Shown here: piece after piece, positions 1 to 5,885 of the stretch
How the letters are laid out: every line of letters starts with the position of its first letter
How positions within the stretch are numbered: position 1 is the stretch's first letter
Source of the DNA: Yes71-27 sp040758635
GTDB lineage: Bacteria; Bacillota; Desulfotomaculia; Desulfotomaculales; Ammonificaceae
Direction of reading: 5' to 3'
Assembly: GCA_040758635.1 (NCBI GenBank)
Contig: JBFLVI010000057.1
Location: 1-8,854 of the forward strand
Length of the DNA stretch: 8,854 nt
Notes under the pieces: model-generated
Told to the model about the DNA's origin: nothing
Database searches by the model: none
What the model saw: the letters and a program-made list of their open reading frames with translations, nothing else
Position numbers and translations under genes: made by a program

Positions 1-208
1 CTACAAATCCGTGTGCCTATGGATTTTTGGATTTTGTCTATGTATCAGAACCTCAAACCCTTGCAAATCAAAGATCGTGCCTCGAAACAGCGCTAATAAA
101 TGCCTCGGTACTGTCGAACTCCGGCAAGAGAGAAAAGGTTTTTTACCACAAGGGGTGGGTTTATTGGCTCCTTTCCCGAAAGACCCGGGGCCGCCTGATT
201 ACGGTGCT

Positions 209-1155
209 TATCTCTGTTCCGCAGCGGAACTGAAAGCCTCCTACGATTGTTGCCGGGCCTTGCGGGTGCCGGCCGAGCTCGATAGACCGCGGAAAATCCT
301 GCCGAAAAGTATGCTTGCTTCCCGCCGCCGAGAAAATTCGCTCCTCCTCACTGTTGCCGAACAAGTGATCACTCCGCATCATTATACCGGAGCGTAAAAG
401 GACCATATCTACATCCTCTGCGACCCGGAACTCGCGGCGCTCAAGATCTTCGCCGTGCGGGAGGTTTTGGCTGCCGCCGAGGAAGCCGGCGTCAAGCCCG
501 GTACGGTCTTCACTGAGGAGTGCCATATGCGGCAAGCCGCGCAACAGAGAGTGAAAAATTTAGTTGCCTATCCTCGGTCTTTTATAAACGTCGAACGTAG
601 AACGTCGAACGGACCCTAAAGCCCTGTCAGCATAAGGTTGAACGATTTTCAGAAGAAAGCTGCGGCACCAACGCCCTCGCCTTGGCGCGGGAGCACCAGC
701 GCCTCGTAGCTATCCGCGGGGAACAGCATTACTGCCGGCTCTTCAAAGACTGGTGGTGCGTCGCCGGTCCGATAAACGGCCCCGCCGGCAGCGTTTTAGG
801 CTTCCTCGACATCTCGATGCACGCGGAGATGGAACTCGGCCTGGCGGCGCACCTGCAAACGCTGGTGGCCCGGATAGAAGACGGATTTCTCCTGGCCGAG
901 CTTCGGTCCCGCCAGAAAGATGATGGTGCTCCTGCACGATTCCTGCTGCCGCCAGAGATGGCGGAAAAACTCACGCCGCGCGAACGAGAGATTCTTGAGT
1001 ATTTAATTCTTGAGTTTACTAACCAGGAAATTGCCGCAAAGCTGTACTGGAGTCTGGAAACGGTCAAAAAACACCGCCGGAACATCTACCGTAAGTTAGG
1101 CGTTCAAGACCCACGCGAATTTCTGCGCAGGCTTCGCAACCGTCCTCTTTACTAA
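209..1155 (+). pseudogene. Broken GAF-domain / LuxR-HTH transcriptional regulator
   Basis: Pieces in two frames join into one regulator. From about 209 to 518 a frame reads a regulator-like N-terminus (RALRVPAELDRPRKILP, then LLLTVAEQVITP). It is interrupted by a TAA at 395-397 and resumes with KDHIYILCDPELAALKIF and ends near VFTEE. The matching continuation, FSEESCGTNALALA, begins about 130 bp later at roughly 643 in another frame. It proceeds through GEQHYCRLFKDWWCVAGPI and GSVLGFLDIS, a GAF-type sensor core of the kind found in sigma-54 activators. The end is a LuxR/NarL HTH (LTPREREILEYL, TNQEIAAKLYWSLETVKKH). The only start of the open 3' part is a TTG at 682, inside the conserved GAF block, so the 3' frame is not an independent gene. 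The 5' boundary is uncertain. The intact ancestor was probably a cytoplasmic ligand-responsive DNA-binding regulator; the ligand is unknown. A sequencing error would not explain the extra 130 bp. Confidence 0.72.
587..611. repeat. Short direct repeat inside inserted segment
   Basis: The 11-mer aacgtcgaacg occurs at 587-597 and again at 601-611, separated by tag. It lies inside the roughly 130-bp segment that splits the GAF regulator, so it may be part of a small repeat element that inserted there. No clear target-site duplication is visible. The only similarity at the borders is between the gaggag and cagaag blocks. Confidence 0.5.
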
Positions 1156-1352
1156 GACCGACGCTCCTATGCACTACGCCTCCACTGAGCTTACAGGCAA
1201 AAAGGTCGTCTGCCGCCGACCAAAAACCTTGATATGTGGGATTTTGAAGCGTTGAATAAGCGTACAGCACCCACTCCTAACCAACATCGTATTGTATTGT
1301 AGAGTACAAAATCATTTTACGAAATACTGGGGCAACAACAAAGAATTTTGTT
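1156..1352. other. Intergenic stretch without recognisable gene
   Basis: I see no convincing coding frame here. A small inverted repeat, TTGTA-GAG-TACAA, lies around 1297-1310 in an AT-rich patch and could be an operator or chance. The region joins two decayed genes and is probably degenerate itself. Confidence 0.4.
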
Positions 1353-1579
1353 TTGGCTGACCCAATCCTTGATCCTGCCTTTAAAAAGTTCGTGATTTAC
1401 TCTGTAGGAGGTATCCCGGTGAGAATTTTTCCTGGTAAAACACTGGATTACCTAAATTTTATTATCTCACCGAAGGCAACCCTGCCGAAGTCGAAAGACT
1501 TACCTACCAGAGCAAAATCCGGATCGTTTGGGAGGAAGGCGGCAAGAAGTGGGAGAAGGTCGTTGGCGTCATTCTGTAA
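1353..1579 (+). pseudogene. Frameshifted small gene of unknown function
   Basis: Two adjacent frames carry protein-like sequence. The first frame reads VIYSVGGIPVRIFPGKTLDY. From about 1460 the next frame reads YYLTEGNPAEVERLTYQ, then IRIVWEEGGKKWEKVVGVIL, ending at TAA 1577-1579. The switch lies around 1445-1460, which suggests an indel in a former gene of about 60-75 codons. A ribosome-binding-like taggaggt at about 1405-1412 precedes a GTG at 1419, so the true start may be 1419 rather than the upstream TTG at 1353. I do not recognise the family. The charged C-terminus with W-E-E-G-G-K-K-W shows no catalytic motif. The upstream frame runs open to 1679, but after the switch its composition looks like out-of-frame read-through. 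Confidence 0.45.
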
Positions 1580-1727
1580 AGGTAGCGCTGACGTGTATGC
1601 GGGCTACTATTGGCCTGAACGTAAGGCGAACGAGGAACGCGGTCCCCCGCCTTTGAAGGCCGGGGCCCGACGGTTCTAAGGTGGCTAAAGTCGAACTGGT
1701 ATACGCCCGCTTTTAAGACTGGGTCTT
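1580..1727. other. Degenerate intergenic stretch
   Basis: No gene is supported. A short frame ending KVAKVELVYARF and a stop near 1715 looks like the tail of a lost gene, but it is too short to assign. The end of the minus-strand PIN gene borders this segment. Confidence 0.3.
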
Positions 1728-2138
1728 TCAGGGTTCTAACCGGACAATACCTTCTATTCTATCGAAGTCTCTGTCGTACGAATAAATCTCGCACTGCTTG
1801 CGGGAGAGCATCTGGGCGGCAACGAAGGCGTCGGTCCAGTCGACGTTCTTCTCCCCGTAGAGCCTGAGCGCCTCTTTGGCGACCTTCTTGTTGGCGTGGC
1901 GCAAGCCGCGCAGGTTCAGAAGCGGGGTGAGCAATTCCCGGACCCGCTCCTTGGGTTGGCGGTAAAACTTTTCGAGGGTCCATACAATATCCGCCAGGAC
2001 CAATTCCGGCAGCCAGACCGCCTCGGTGCCGGCTTCCACCCGCTTCAATAGCTCGGCGCAACGGTCGGCTTGCTCCGGGATATCGTTGGTCAGAAAACGG
2101 AGGATAACGTTAGCGTCGAGCACGCGGGGCTTTCTCAC
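1728..2138 (-). CDS. PIN-domain ribonuclease toxin (VapC-like)
   Basis: This encodes 136 residues, the normal length for a VapC-type PIN ribonuclease. Such toxins cleave specific RNAs using metal ions held by acidic residues. D8 lies in VLDANVILRFLTND at the N-terminus. The second acidic position is D50 in LVLADIVWTLEKFY, where related proteins commonly have Glu. D103 is in DWTDAFVAA, and D122 and D124 are in YSYDRDFDRIEGI near the C-terminus. The GTG at 2138 is chosen because it places the first PIN strand directly at the N-terminus and gives a 29-bp overlap with the upstream antitoxin gene, the usual translationally coupled arrangement. An upstream ATG at 2255 in the same frame would add 39 Arg/Ser-rich residues that merely read through the antitoxin gene. 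The reading frame is intact. Activity is inferred, and the Asp for Glu at residue 50 deserves testing. Confidence 0.85.
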   Translation of the reverse strand: MRKPRVLDANVILRFLTNDIPEQADRCAELLKRVEAGTEAVWLPELVLADIVWTLEKFYRQPKERVRELLTPLLNLRGLRHANKKVAKEALRLYGEKNVDWTDAFVAAQMLSRKQCEIYSYDRDFDRIEGIVRLEP

Positions 2139-2361
2139 GGCTGCGTTCCTCCATTGCCTTGTGACGGGCGGCTTGGAAGTCCTGGGGTGTATCCACCTTG
2201 ACCGCGCCCTTGAGCGACTCGATTCCTTCTTCGGCCGGGAGAATCCGGGCGGCATCTTTTTCGATTACAAACCGGACGCGCGCTCCGGGACGGAGGTTCA
2301 AGAGCCTCCTCACCTCGGCGGGGAGGGTAATCTGGCCCTTTTTCGAAAGCTTGGCGAACAT
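2110..2361 (-). CDS. AbrB/SpoVT-type antitoxin (VapB-like)
   Basis: This encodes 83 residues. The N-terminal part, MFAKLSKKGQITLPAEVRR followed by RPGARVRFVIEKD, is a swapped-hairpin AbrB DNA-binding domain at about residues 1-48. The C-terminal tail is charged and probably wraps the PIN toxin. Antitoxins of this type neutralise the toxin and, together with it, repress their own promoter. The ATG at 2361 is preceded on the minus strand by a run of five G at 2373-2369, seven bases upstream, a good ribosome binding site. A longer frame starting at 2523 reads through the promoter and the transposase remnant, so it is rejected. The gene overlaps the toxin start by 29 bp. A degenerate relative lies about 500 bp further right. 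Confidence 0.88.
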   Translation of the reverse strand: MFAKLSKKGQITLPAEVRRLLNLRPGARVRFVIEKDAARILPAEEGIESLKGAVKVDTPQDFQAARHKAMEERSREKAPRARR

Positions 2362-2362
2362 C

Positions 2363-2429
2363 GCTTTACCCCCAAACAGAAGATTAACTCTAAAAGAAAT
2401 TGTAAAGCAAGGGTGAGAATAAGTAAAGC
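2363..2429 (-). promoter_or_regulatory. Candidate toxin-antitoxin promoter and operator
   Basis: On the minus strand a TTTACT (2427-2422) and a TACAAT (2404-2399) are separated by 17 bp, a reasonable sigma-A-type promoter for the antitoxin gene. The heptamer gtaaagc occurs at 2402-2408 and 2423-2429, 21 bp apart or two helical turns. An inverted copy lies at 2363-2369 next to the ribosome binding site. This fits binding of a dimeric AbrB-type repressor over the promoter. Function is inferred from spacing only. Confidence 0.45.
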
Positions 2430-2454
2430 ATCCGACAAAAAGTAGTGAAAAATT

Positions 2455-2796
2455 AAAGATAAACGTATCCGGGGTCATGTTATGGTCTGTTTTTTGGCGT
2501 TTTACCTGGAAACGCGTCTTCACCGGGCGCTGCGGGAGGTCGCTCGACCTGAGGCTTGTTTATGCGAAGGTGCTGCGTGACCTTATGCGGATGAAGGCGG
2601 TCCGGCTTACGGTCAACGGGCAACTTTTATCGCCCGGGCGGAGCTCCAGGGAGATGCCCACCTGGCCTTTAAAGCGGTGAAGATGCGTGTACACCCCAGG
2701 TGCTACACCTGGATGCTACCCCAAACGAGGGGTATGGTGGCACACTTCCTTCCCAGGGCGCAGAATGCCCATGATTACTGGGTTTGTGATTTTTAA
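2455..2796 (+). mobile_element. C-terminal remnant of an IS1634/IS4-like transposase
   Basis: The frame at 2461 reads KRIRGHVMVCFLAFYLETRL and then HRALREV, a typical C-terminal segment of IS1634/IS4-type DDE transposases. The signal then moves to the next frame (LVYAKVLRDLMRMKAVRLTV, about 2546-2605) and back to the first (FIARAELQGDAHLAFKAVKM, from about 2626). The first frame meets a TGA at 2578-2580 and finally stops at 2794-2796. The catalytic N-terminal and central parts are absent, so the element is dead. Its left edge lies just upstream of the antitoxin promoter. The sequence around 2797-2815 may be close to the original right end, but no matching inverted repeat remains in the window. 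The exact IS family is a recollection of C-terminal motifs, not a database result. Confidence 0.6.
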
Positions 2797-2839
2797 CTGT
2801 CAAACTTGAGTATAAGTAAAGCGCTTCAGTGCAGCAACC

Positions 2840-3089
2840 TTACCTCCCGAACCGGGAGGGGGCAGCTTTAAGATCCTGCTGCGGCTCGACTTTAACCACA
2901 CCTTTGAGCGCTGCAATTCCTTCTCCAACCGGGAATAGCCGGGTGCTGTCTTTCTCGACCAAAAACCGAACGTGCGCCCTGGTGTTAAGATCCAAGGGCC
3001 TTCTGGGATAGTGGAGACCGAAAAGTTGTTCGCCGACCAGACGAGACTGGCACAGGGTTGGTTCTTCTCCAGGAAAATTTTGCTGTCAT
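2840..3089 (-). pseudogene. Degenerate orphan AbrB-type antitoxin
   Basis: On the minus strand a frame ending at TAA 2842-2840 reads LDLNTRAHVRFLVEKDSTRL, then FPVGEGIAALKGVVKVEP. This parallels the intact antitoxin's LNLRPGARVRFVIEKDAARI and EGIESLKGAVKVDT. The N-terminal AbrB hairpin is damaged: the pieces before LDLN fall in different frames (SVSTIPEGP in one, GLHYPRRP in another). A plausible original start is the ATG at 3089-3087, but it does not connect in frame. No PIN toxin follows downstream on the minus strand; instead the IS remnant does. It is therefore likely an inactivated paralogous toxin-antitoxin locus whose toxin was lost. The hairpin cctcccg-aac-cgggagg at 2843-2859 lies inside the last codons. 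Confidence 0.65.
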
Positions 3090-3182
3090 GGATGGAAGGA
3101 AACCAGAAAACATTTTGCGGAACTCGCAATGCCGATTACCGGTAGCCTGTCACAAAACGGAGGTACCCGGTGTTAATTTTTT

Positions 3183-3288
3183 TTGTCGCAACCAAAAATT
3201 TTTTGTTTTTCGCAATCCAAAATACCCCTCTAAACCGTCATATATATGAAGGGCAAAAATAGCCAAGGATGAGTAGAAAGGAGGTGAA
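3183..3288 (+). repeat. Leader repeat, copy 1 (shared promoter/5' UTR cassette)
   Basis: This segment is nearly identical to 7180-7286. Positions 3222-3288 match 7220-7286 base for base (67 bp). One A/T difference lies at 3221 versus 7219, and a T run upstream is one base shorter here. The cassette holds two CGCAA words 24 bp apart (3187 and 3211), an A/T-rich spacer, a C-rich block, CCGTC, a perfect 12-bp palindrome, and agaaaggaggtga at 3274-3286, which is close to fully complementary to the 16S rRNA 3' end. It stops a few bases before the TTG start of the exported-protein gene at 3294. Similarity ends with the ribosome binding site, so only the regulatory part is shared. Confidence 0.92.
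3238..3249. promoter_or_regulatory. Perfect 12-bp palindrome in leader repeat
   Basis: TCATATATATGA is its own reverse complement. Two of the next three flanking base pairs also match, giving a near-palindrome of 18 bp. The same sequence occurs at 7236-7247 in copy 2. It could be an operator for a dimeric regulator, or the initiation region downstream of the possible ECF-type pair CAATCC (3213-3218) and CGTC (3236-3239). Both readings are inference. Confidence 0.35.
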
Positions 3289-3293
3289 CAACC

Positions 3294-3740
3294 TTGCGGC
3301 GGGTTATGATTCTGGTCGCCCTGCTGTTGATAGGGCTTTTTGTCTGCTCATCCAGCACGGCGGAAATCACCCCTCCCCCGGCTAAATCCAAAGACGTTGC
3401 GCCTCTCAGCACCAGGTACCTCTGCGACGCTGTCTGCCGTCTGTACGACAACGGTGACGGTACGGTCACCTTGTACGGCAAGAGTGTCGCCAACCAAACG
3501 GTGGACCAAATCTGGGTGAAAGTGACGCTCCAGCGATGGACCGGAGCTGGGTGGGTGGACGTTAACTCCGGCTACCGGGCAGACAGGTACAACACCTTCA
3601 TCGCCCAGATATCCAAAGACCAGTCCGTCCAGCGCGGCTGTTACTACCGGTGTAAGGGTCAACACCAGGTGATCCATAACGGCTGTTATGATCCAAATCC
3701 GCCTCTGATTCACTATACAGACCCCTTATGGATACAGTAG
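3294..3740 (+). CDS. Small Cys-containing exported protein, function unknown
   Basis: This encodes 148 residues. A Sec signal peptide is clear: MRRVMILVALLLIGLFVCSS, then a small-residue cleavage region (STA) near residue 23. There is no convincing lipobox, although a Cys lies at residue 18. The mature part has a Pro-rich start and then Cys pairs (YLCDAVC, RGCYYRCKG, NGCYD) that could form disulfides outside the cell. Motifs such as DNGDGTVTLYG, VKVTLQRWTGAGW and YYRCKGQHQVI resemble small secreted Firmicutes proteins that I recall as DUF6147-like; that is a memory-based suggestion. The TTG at 3294 is chosen because it sits 9 bases after the GGAGG of the repeat leader; the ATG at 3306 would be 21 bases away. 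Expression is presumably driven from the repeat cassette. Confidence 0.82.
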   Translation: MRRVMILVALLLIGLFVCSSSTAEITPPPAKSKDVAPLSTRYLCDAVCRLYDNGDGTVTLYGKSVANQTVDQIWVKVTLQRWTGAGWVDVNSGYRADRYNTFIAQISKDQSVQRGCYYRCKGQHQVIHNGCYDPNPPLIHYTDPLWIQ

Positions 3741-3808
3741 TTTACATTCGGACGGAACGTCTCACCTTTGTGGCACACACGCCGGCTGCCCTTTGCGGAG
3801 GGCATGGA

Positions 3809-3955
3809 ATGGCGGCAGGGCTGAGTGTTTCAGACCAGCTAACCATCGCTCAAGCAGCAGAAGAACTTTGCTTAAATGTTACTACGGTTAAAACTCATGT
3901 CAACCACATTTACGAAAAGCCTGAGCTTGAAGCGAAGAAGCTCGCTGAACAGGAT
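3809..3955 (+). pseudogene. LuxR-type HTH fragment
   Basis: An open frame contains LTIAQAAEELCLNVTTVKTH followed by VNHIYEKPELEAKK. This matches the DNA-binding helix-turn-helix of MalT/NarL-like regulators (IAEEL..S.NTVKTH...IY.KL). No receiver, ATPase or sensor part precedes it, and what follows is low-information sequence up to 4107. The ATG at 3809 lacks a good ribosome binding site. It is most likely the last remnant of a LuxR-family regulator and distinct from the regulator at the left end of the window. Expression as a stand-alone HTH protein cannot be excluded. Confidence 0.5.
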
Positions 3956-4107
3956 TCACCCTCGGCAAGGGAGGTGAAAGGGCAGAAAAAGTACAGGGCT
4001 TTAACGGGAGGTGGGAATCGGGAGAAAAATCCAACATGCTTCCTCCCCGGAAGGACGATTCAATTCGCAACCGAGTATCTTAACTTAATCGGAAGGAAGG
4101 GATTATC
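3956..4107. other. Intergenic region upstream of the membrane-protein gene
   Basis: No gene is supported. The end of this segment carries the ribosome binding site ggaaggaaggg (about 4090-4101) for the gene at 4108. I see no clear terminator after the 3294 gene and no confident promoter here. Confidence 0.3.
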
Positions 4108-4941
4108 ATGCGGCGAACCGGTGTTATTCTGGTCGTGGCTGCTGTAATTTGCGTAGGTTCCGCCTTAGCAGGCATATGGGCAACCAGGGAATTCGCTCAG
4201 GCGAGGGAAGACAAAACGGGGCAAAAACCCGTGCCCTCTCAAGGCATTAAATTCCAGACAAACGAACGGATTAAACAACTGCAGGCGGAGTATGATCGGG
4301 CGGTTCAGGAGGAAATGAAATCCGGGACGAAAGAGTACAACGAAAGGCTTAAAACTTATTTTTTAACTGGAAAATCAAAAGAGCGCATCGACTCAATCGC
4401 TGAAGAGTTGCATGAGGAGATTGTAAAACTACAGCAAAGACCGCCGGAACAGATGGCGGAGGTTATCAAAAACATTCGAGCTTTAGCTGAAAATCCCAAT
4501 TTGGAGGTTAAATTCAACGGAGCTGGCGGAAATCCGTATACATCAACATACCGGCAATGGGAAGAATGGAGGGCCAGCAACGGGTTCATCTACTTCGTAG
4601 ATCCTAAGACGAACCGCGTATGTCAAGTCCAGCAGAATCCACGTCCTGCCAGTCTCGATGAGCTTCCAAAAGTTTCGGATAAGAAGCTTAGCGAGGCGGA
4701 GATAAGGCGGATAGGATTCCGGTGGTTGGAGCAACACGTCCCTAACTTCGAGTGGGTAAAGGCGAACTACCAATTCACGTCAATGTCTTGTGAAGGATTC
4801 TACAAGGTTTATGAATATAGGTGGGAAGCACCACAAAAACCGGAAGGAGAGGAGATGAAACCTTTTGTGCAAGTATCATTTGCTCAAGACGGGACATTTC
4901 TTGGCTTTATCGATACACGGCCTCTCTATGGAATTGAATAA
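4108..4941 (+). CDS. Membrane-anchored coiled-coil protein, function unknown
   Basis: This encodes 277 residues. Residues about 5-25 form an uncleaved signal anchor or signal peptide (GVILVVAAVICVGSALAGI) after a short MRRT. Residues about 50-125 are strongly charged and heptad-like (RIKQLQAEYDRAVQEEMK, RIDSIAEELHEEIVKLQQ), which suggests an extracytoplasmic coiled coil. The C-terminal half is globular and aromatic-rich. Its last strands (FVQVSFAQDGTFLGFIDT) resemble a PepSY/YpeB-like beta segment, but only weakly. The ATG is preceded by aaggaaggg at suitable distance. The next gene starts 28 bp after the stop, so the two are probably cotranscribed. I do not recognise the family. Confidence 0.75.
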   Translation: MRRTGVILVVAAVICVGSALAGIWATREFAQAREDKTGQKPVPSQGIKFQTNERIKQLQAEYDRAVQEEMKSGTKEYNERLKTYFLTGKSKERIDSIAEELHEEIVKLQQRPPEQMAEVIKNIRALAENPNLEVKFNGAGGNPYTSTYRQWEEWRASNGFIYFVDPKTNRVCQVQQNPRPASLDELPKVSDKKLSEAEIRRIGFRWLEQHVPNFEWVKANYQFTSMSCEGFYKVYEYRWEAPQKPEGEEMKPFVQVSFAQDGTFLGFIDTRPLYGIE

Positions 4942-4969
4942 CGAAAGTTGACAAAGAGGGGATCTTACA

Positions 4970-5508
4970 GTGTTCAGGTTGATGAATGGCAAAAAGCCGG
5001 TTTTGGCCCCTTTTGCGACGGCTTTGATCCTGGGTTTGGTGTCGGGAATAGCCTTCGCCCAAGTCTATATTTTTGCAAATATGGTTTTACTTGGGAACAG
5101 TACGGAGCAGAGTGGCACACCGTGAATAACGATGGCTGGTTGACAAGCCCGTCAAGCCTGTGGAAATTCAAATGGTCGTACAACCATTCCGGTTGCGGCT
5201 GTGATGAGGAGGCCTATTGGGATTGGCCTTCTCAGTATGAACTAAACTATAACGGACGTGTTTACGCATGGAACGATAATAGTTCGTATTCCAACACGCC
5301 TGGTGCAGACTACAACATTTGTTACGGAGGAGCAAGTTACCAAGTTTGTAACTTTGACCAGACGATTCTCAATGAAAGTTGGGTATACCTTGACACGGTC
5401 TATAAGCCTACCGCGGTTAATGCAACTGATGGCTGGAGTTACTTGTATATATGTAACGGGGCGAGTGGGTATAAAGTGGAGTTTGACGAAATTAAGCTGG
5501 AGTACTAA
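4970..5508 (+). pseudogene. Secreted aromatic-rich protein, frameshifted after the signal peptide
   Basis: The GTG at 4970, eight or nine bases after gagggg, starts a frame reading MFRLMNGKKPVLAPF and a hydrophobic core LILGLVSGIAFA, a textbook signal peptide with AFA cleavage near residue 30. That frame stops at TGA 5123-5125. The mature protein lies in the adjacent frame: CKYGFTWEQYGAEWHTV through to EFDEIKLEY and TAA 5506-5508. The two join perfectly if one T is added to the T run at 5070-5074, giving QVYIF followed by CKYGFTWEQYG. The mature part is rich in Tyr, Trp, Asn and Cys (CGCDEEAYWDW, WSYLYICNGASGYKVEF), like a beta-rich extracellular module. The upstream TTG at 4948 gives an open frame without a signal peptide and is unlikely to be the true start. 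Causes could be an assembly error, phase variation, ribosomal slippage or real decay. Confidence 0.75.
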
Positions 5509-5515
5509 AAGAAAG

Positions 5516-5700
5516 CTGACCCAAGGCCATCCATAGAAATGGGGCGCCCCTATTTCGGGTGTGATCGGCATAGGCATTGCCTGCTGAGTGAAACTCCCGA
5601 GCAACGAACGTAGCAGAACGAAGCCCGGCATCCGGCTGTAACGGTAGTCGGTCAACAGCAGGGGGCCCTTCTGTGTGGGCGCCCTAAGCGAATTCGGTAG
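5516..5700 (+). ncRNA. Structured noncoding stretch, possible group II intron remnant
   Basis: There is no credible coding frame on the plus strand, but paired segments are dense. gaaat-ggggcgcccc-tatttc at 5536-5556 is a near-perfect hairpin. cctgctg (5580-5586) complements cagcagg (5656-5662) and encloses about 69 nt. agcccggcatccggct (5622-5637) folds as a small hairpin. A second gggcgccc block lies at 5677-5684. Purine-rich single-stranded motifs such as gagtgaaactcccgagcaacg and cagaacgaagcc resemble parts of group II intron RNA as I remember them, but no domain V, reverse transcriptase or intron ends are visible. Strand and boundaries are provisional. It may instead be an unrelated regulatory RNA or a degraded repeat. 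Confidence 0.35.
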
Positions 5701-5885
5701 GTTCAGCGGTCAAAGCAAACGCAAGTCAGTCTTTCCCTTCCTGCCTATGAGAATGTTACACTAACTTTCTATTTTTTATAGCCTTTTGTTTCTTTTAAGC
5801 GTATGTTAATCTTTAGAAAGCAGTAGATTTGCACCCTATTATATTTAGCGAGAAAGAAAACTTTGGGTAGGGTTGATAACGCTGA
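5701..5885 (+). promoter_or_regulatory. AT-rich upstream region of the ECF sigma operon
   Basis: Sequence turns markedly AT-rich from about 5755 and contains tattatatt at 5837-5845, a possible -10 region, but no well-spaced -35 partner. The ribosome binding site is weak: gtaggg (5867-5872) lies about 13 bases before the ATG at 5886, which suggests low basal translation. I find no convincing copy of the 67-bp leader repeat here, so autoregulation through the same element is not evident. Confidence 0.3.

Noticed and set aside
11..208. Open frames at the very left end
   Set aside because: There are no motifs, and composition looks like non-coding AT-rich sequence running into the broken regulator; only the part after about 209 shows protein-like signal.
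2138..2255. Upstream extension of the PIN toxin to an ATG at 2255
   Set aside because: The 39 extra residues are Arg/Ser/Pro-rich read-through of the antitoxin gene; the GTG at 2138 gives a normal PIN N-terminus.
2361..2523. Upstream extension of the antitoxin frame to an ATG at 2523
   Set aside because: It would read through the promoter and the transposase remnant and lacks AbrB character; the ATG at 2361 has a strong ribosome binding site.
2843..2859. Hairpin cctcccg-aac-cgggagg as a terminator
   Set aside because: No T run follows on either strand, and it lies within the last codons of the degenerate antitoxin.
3183..3288. CRISPR-like or IS terminal repeat interpretation of the duplicated leader
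   Set aside because: There are only two copies, 4 kb apart, in direct orientation, each ending in a ribosome binding site before a gene; no transposase or target duplication accompanies them.
4948..4969. TTG at 4948 as the start of the secreted aromatic-rich protein
   Set aside because: It gives no signal peptide and no proper ribosome binding site; the adjacent frame encodes a clear signal peptide from the GTG at 4970.
5242..5655. 137-codon minus-strand frame spanning the secreted-protein end and the noncoding stretch
   Set aside because: It overlaps a well-supported plus-strand gene, has no ribosome binding site and no recognisable domain; it is probably the reverse of structured RNA and coding sequence.
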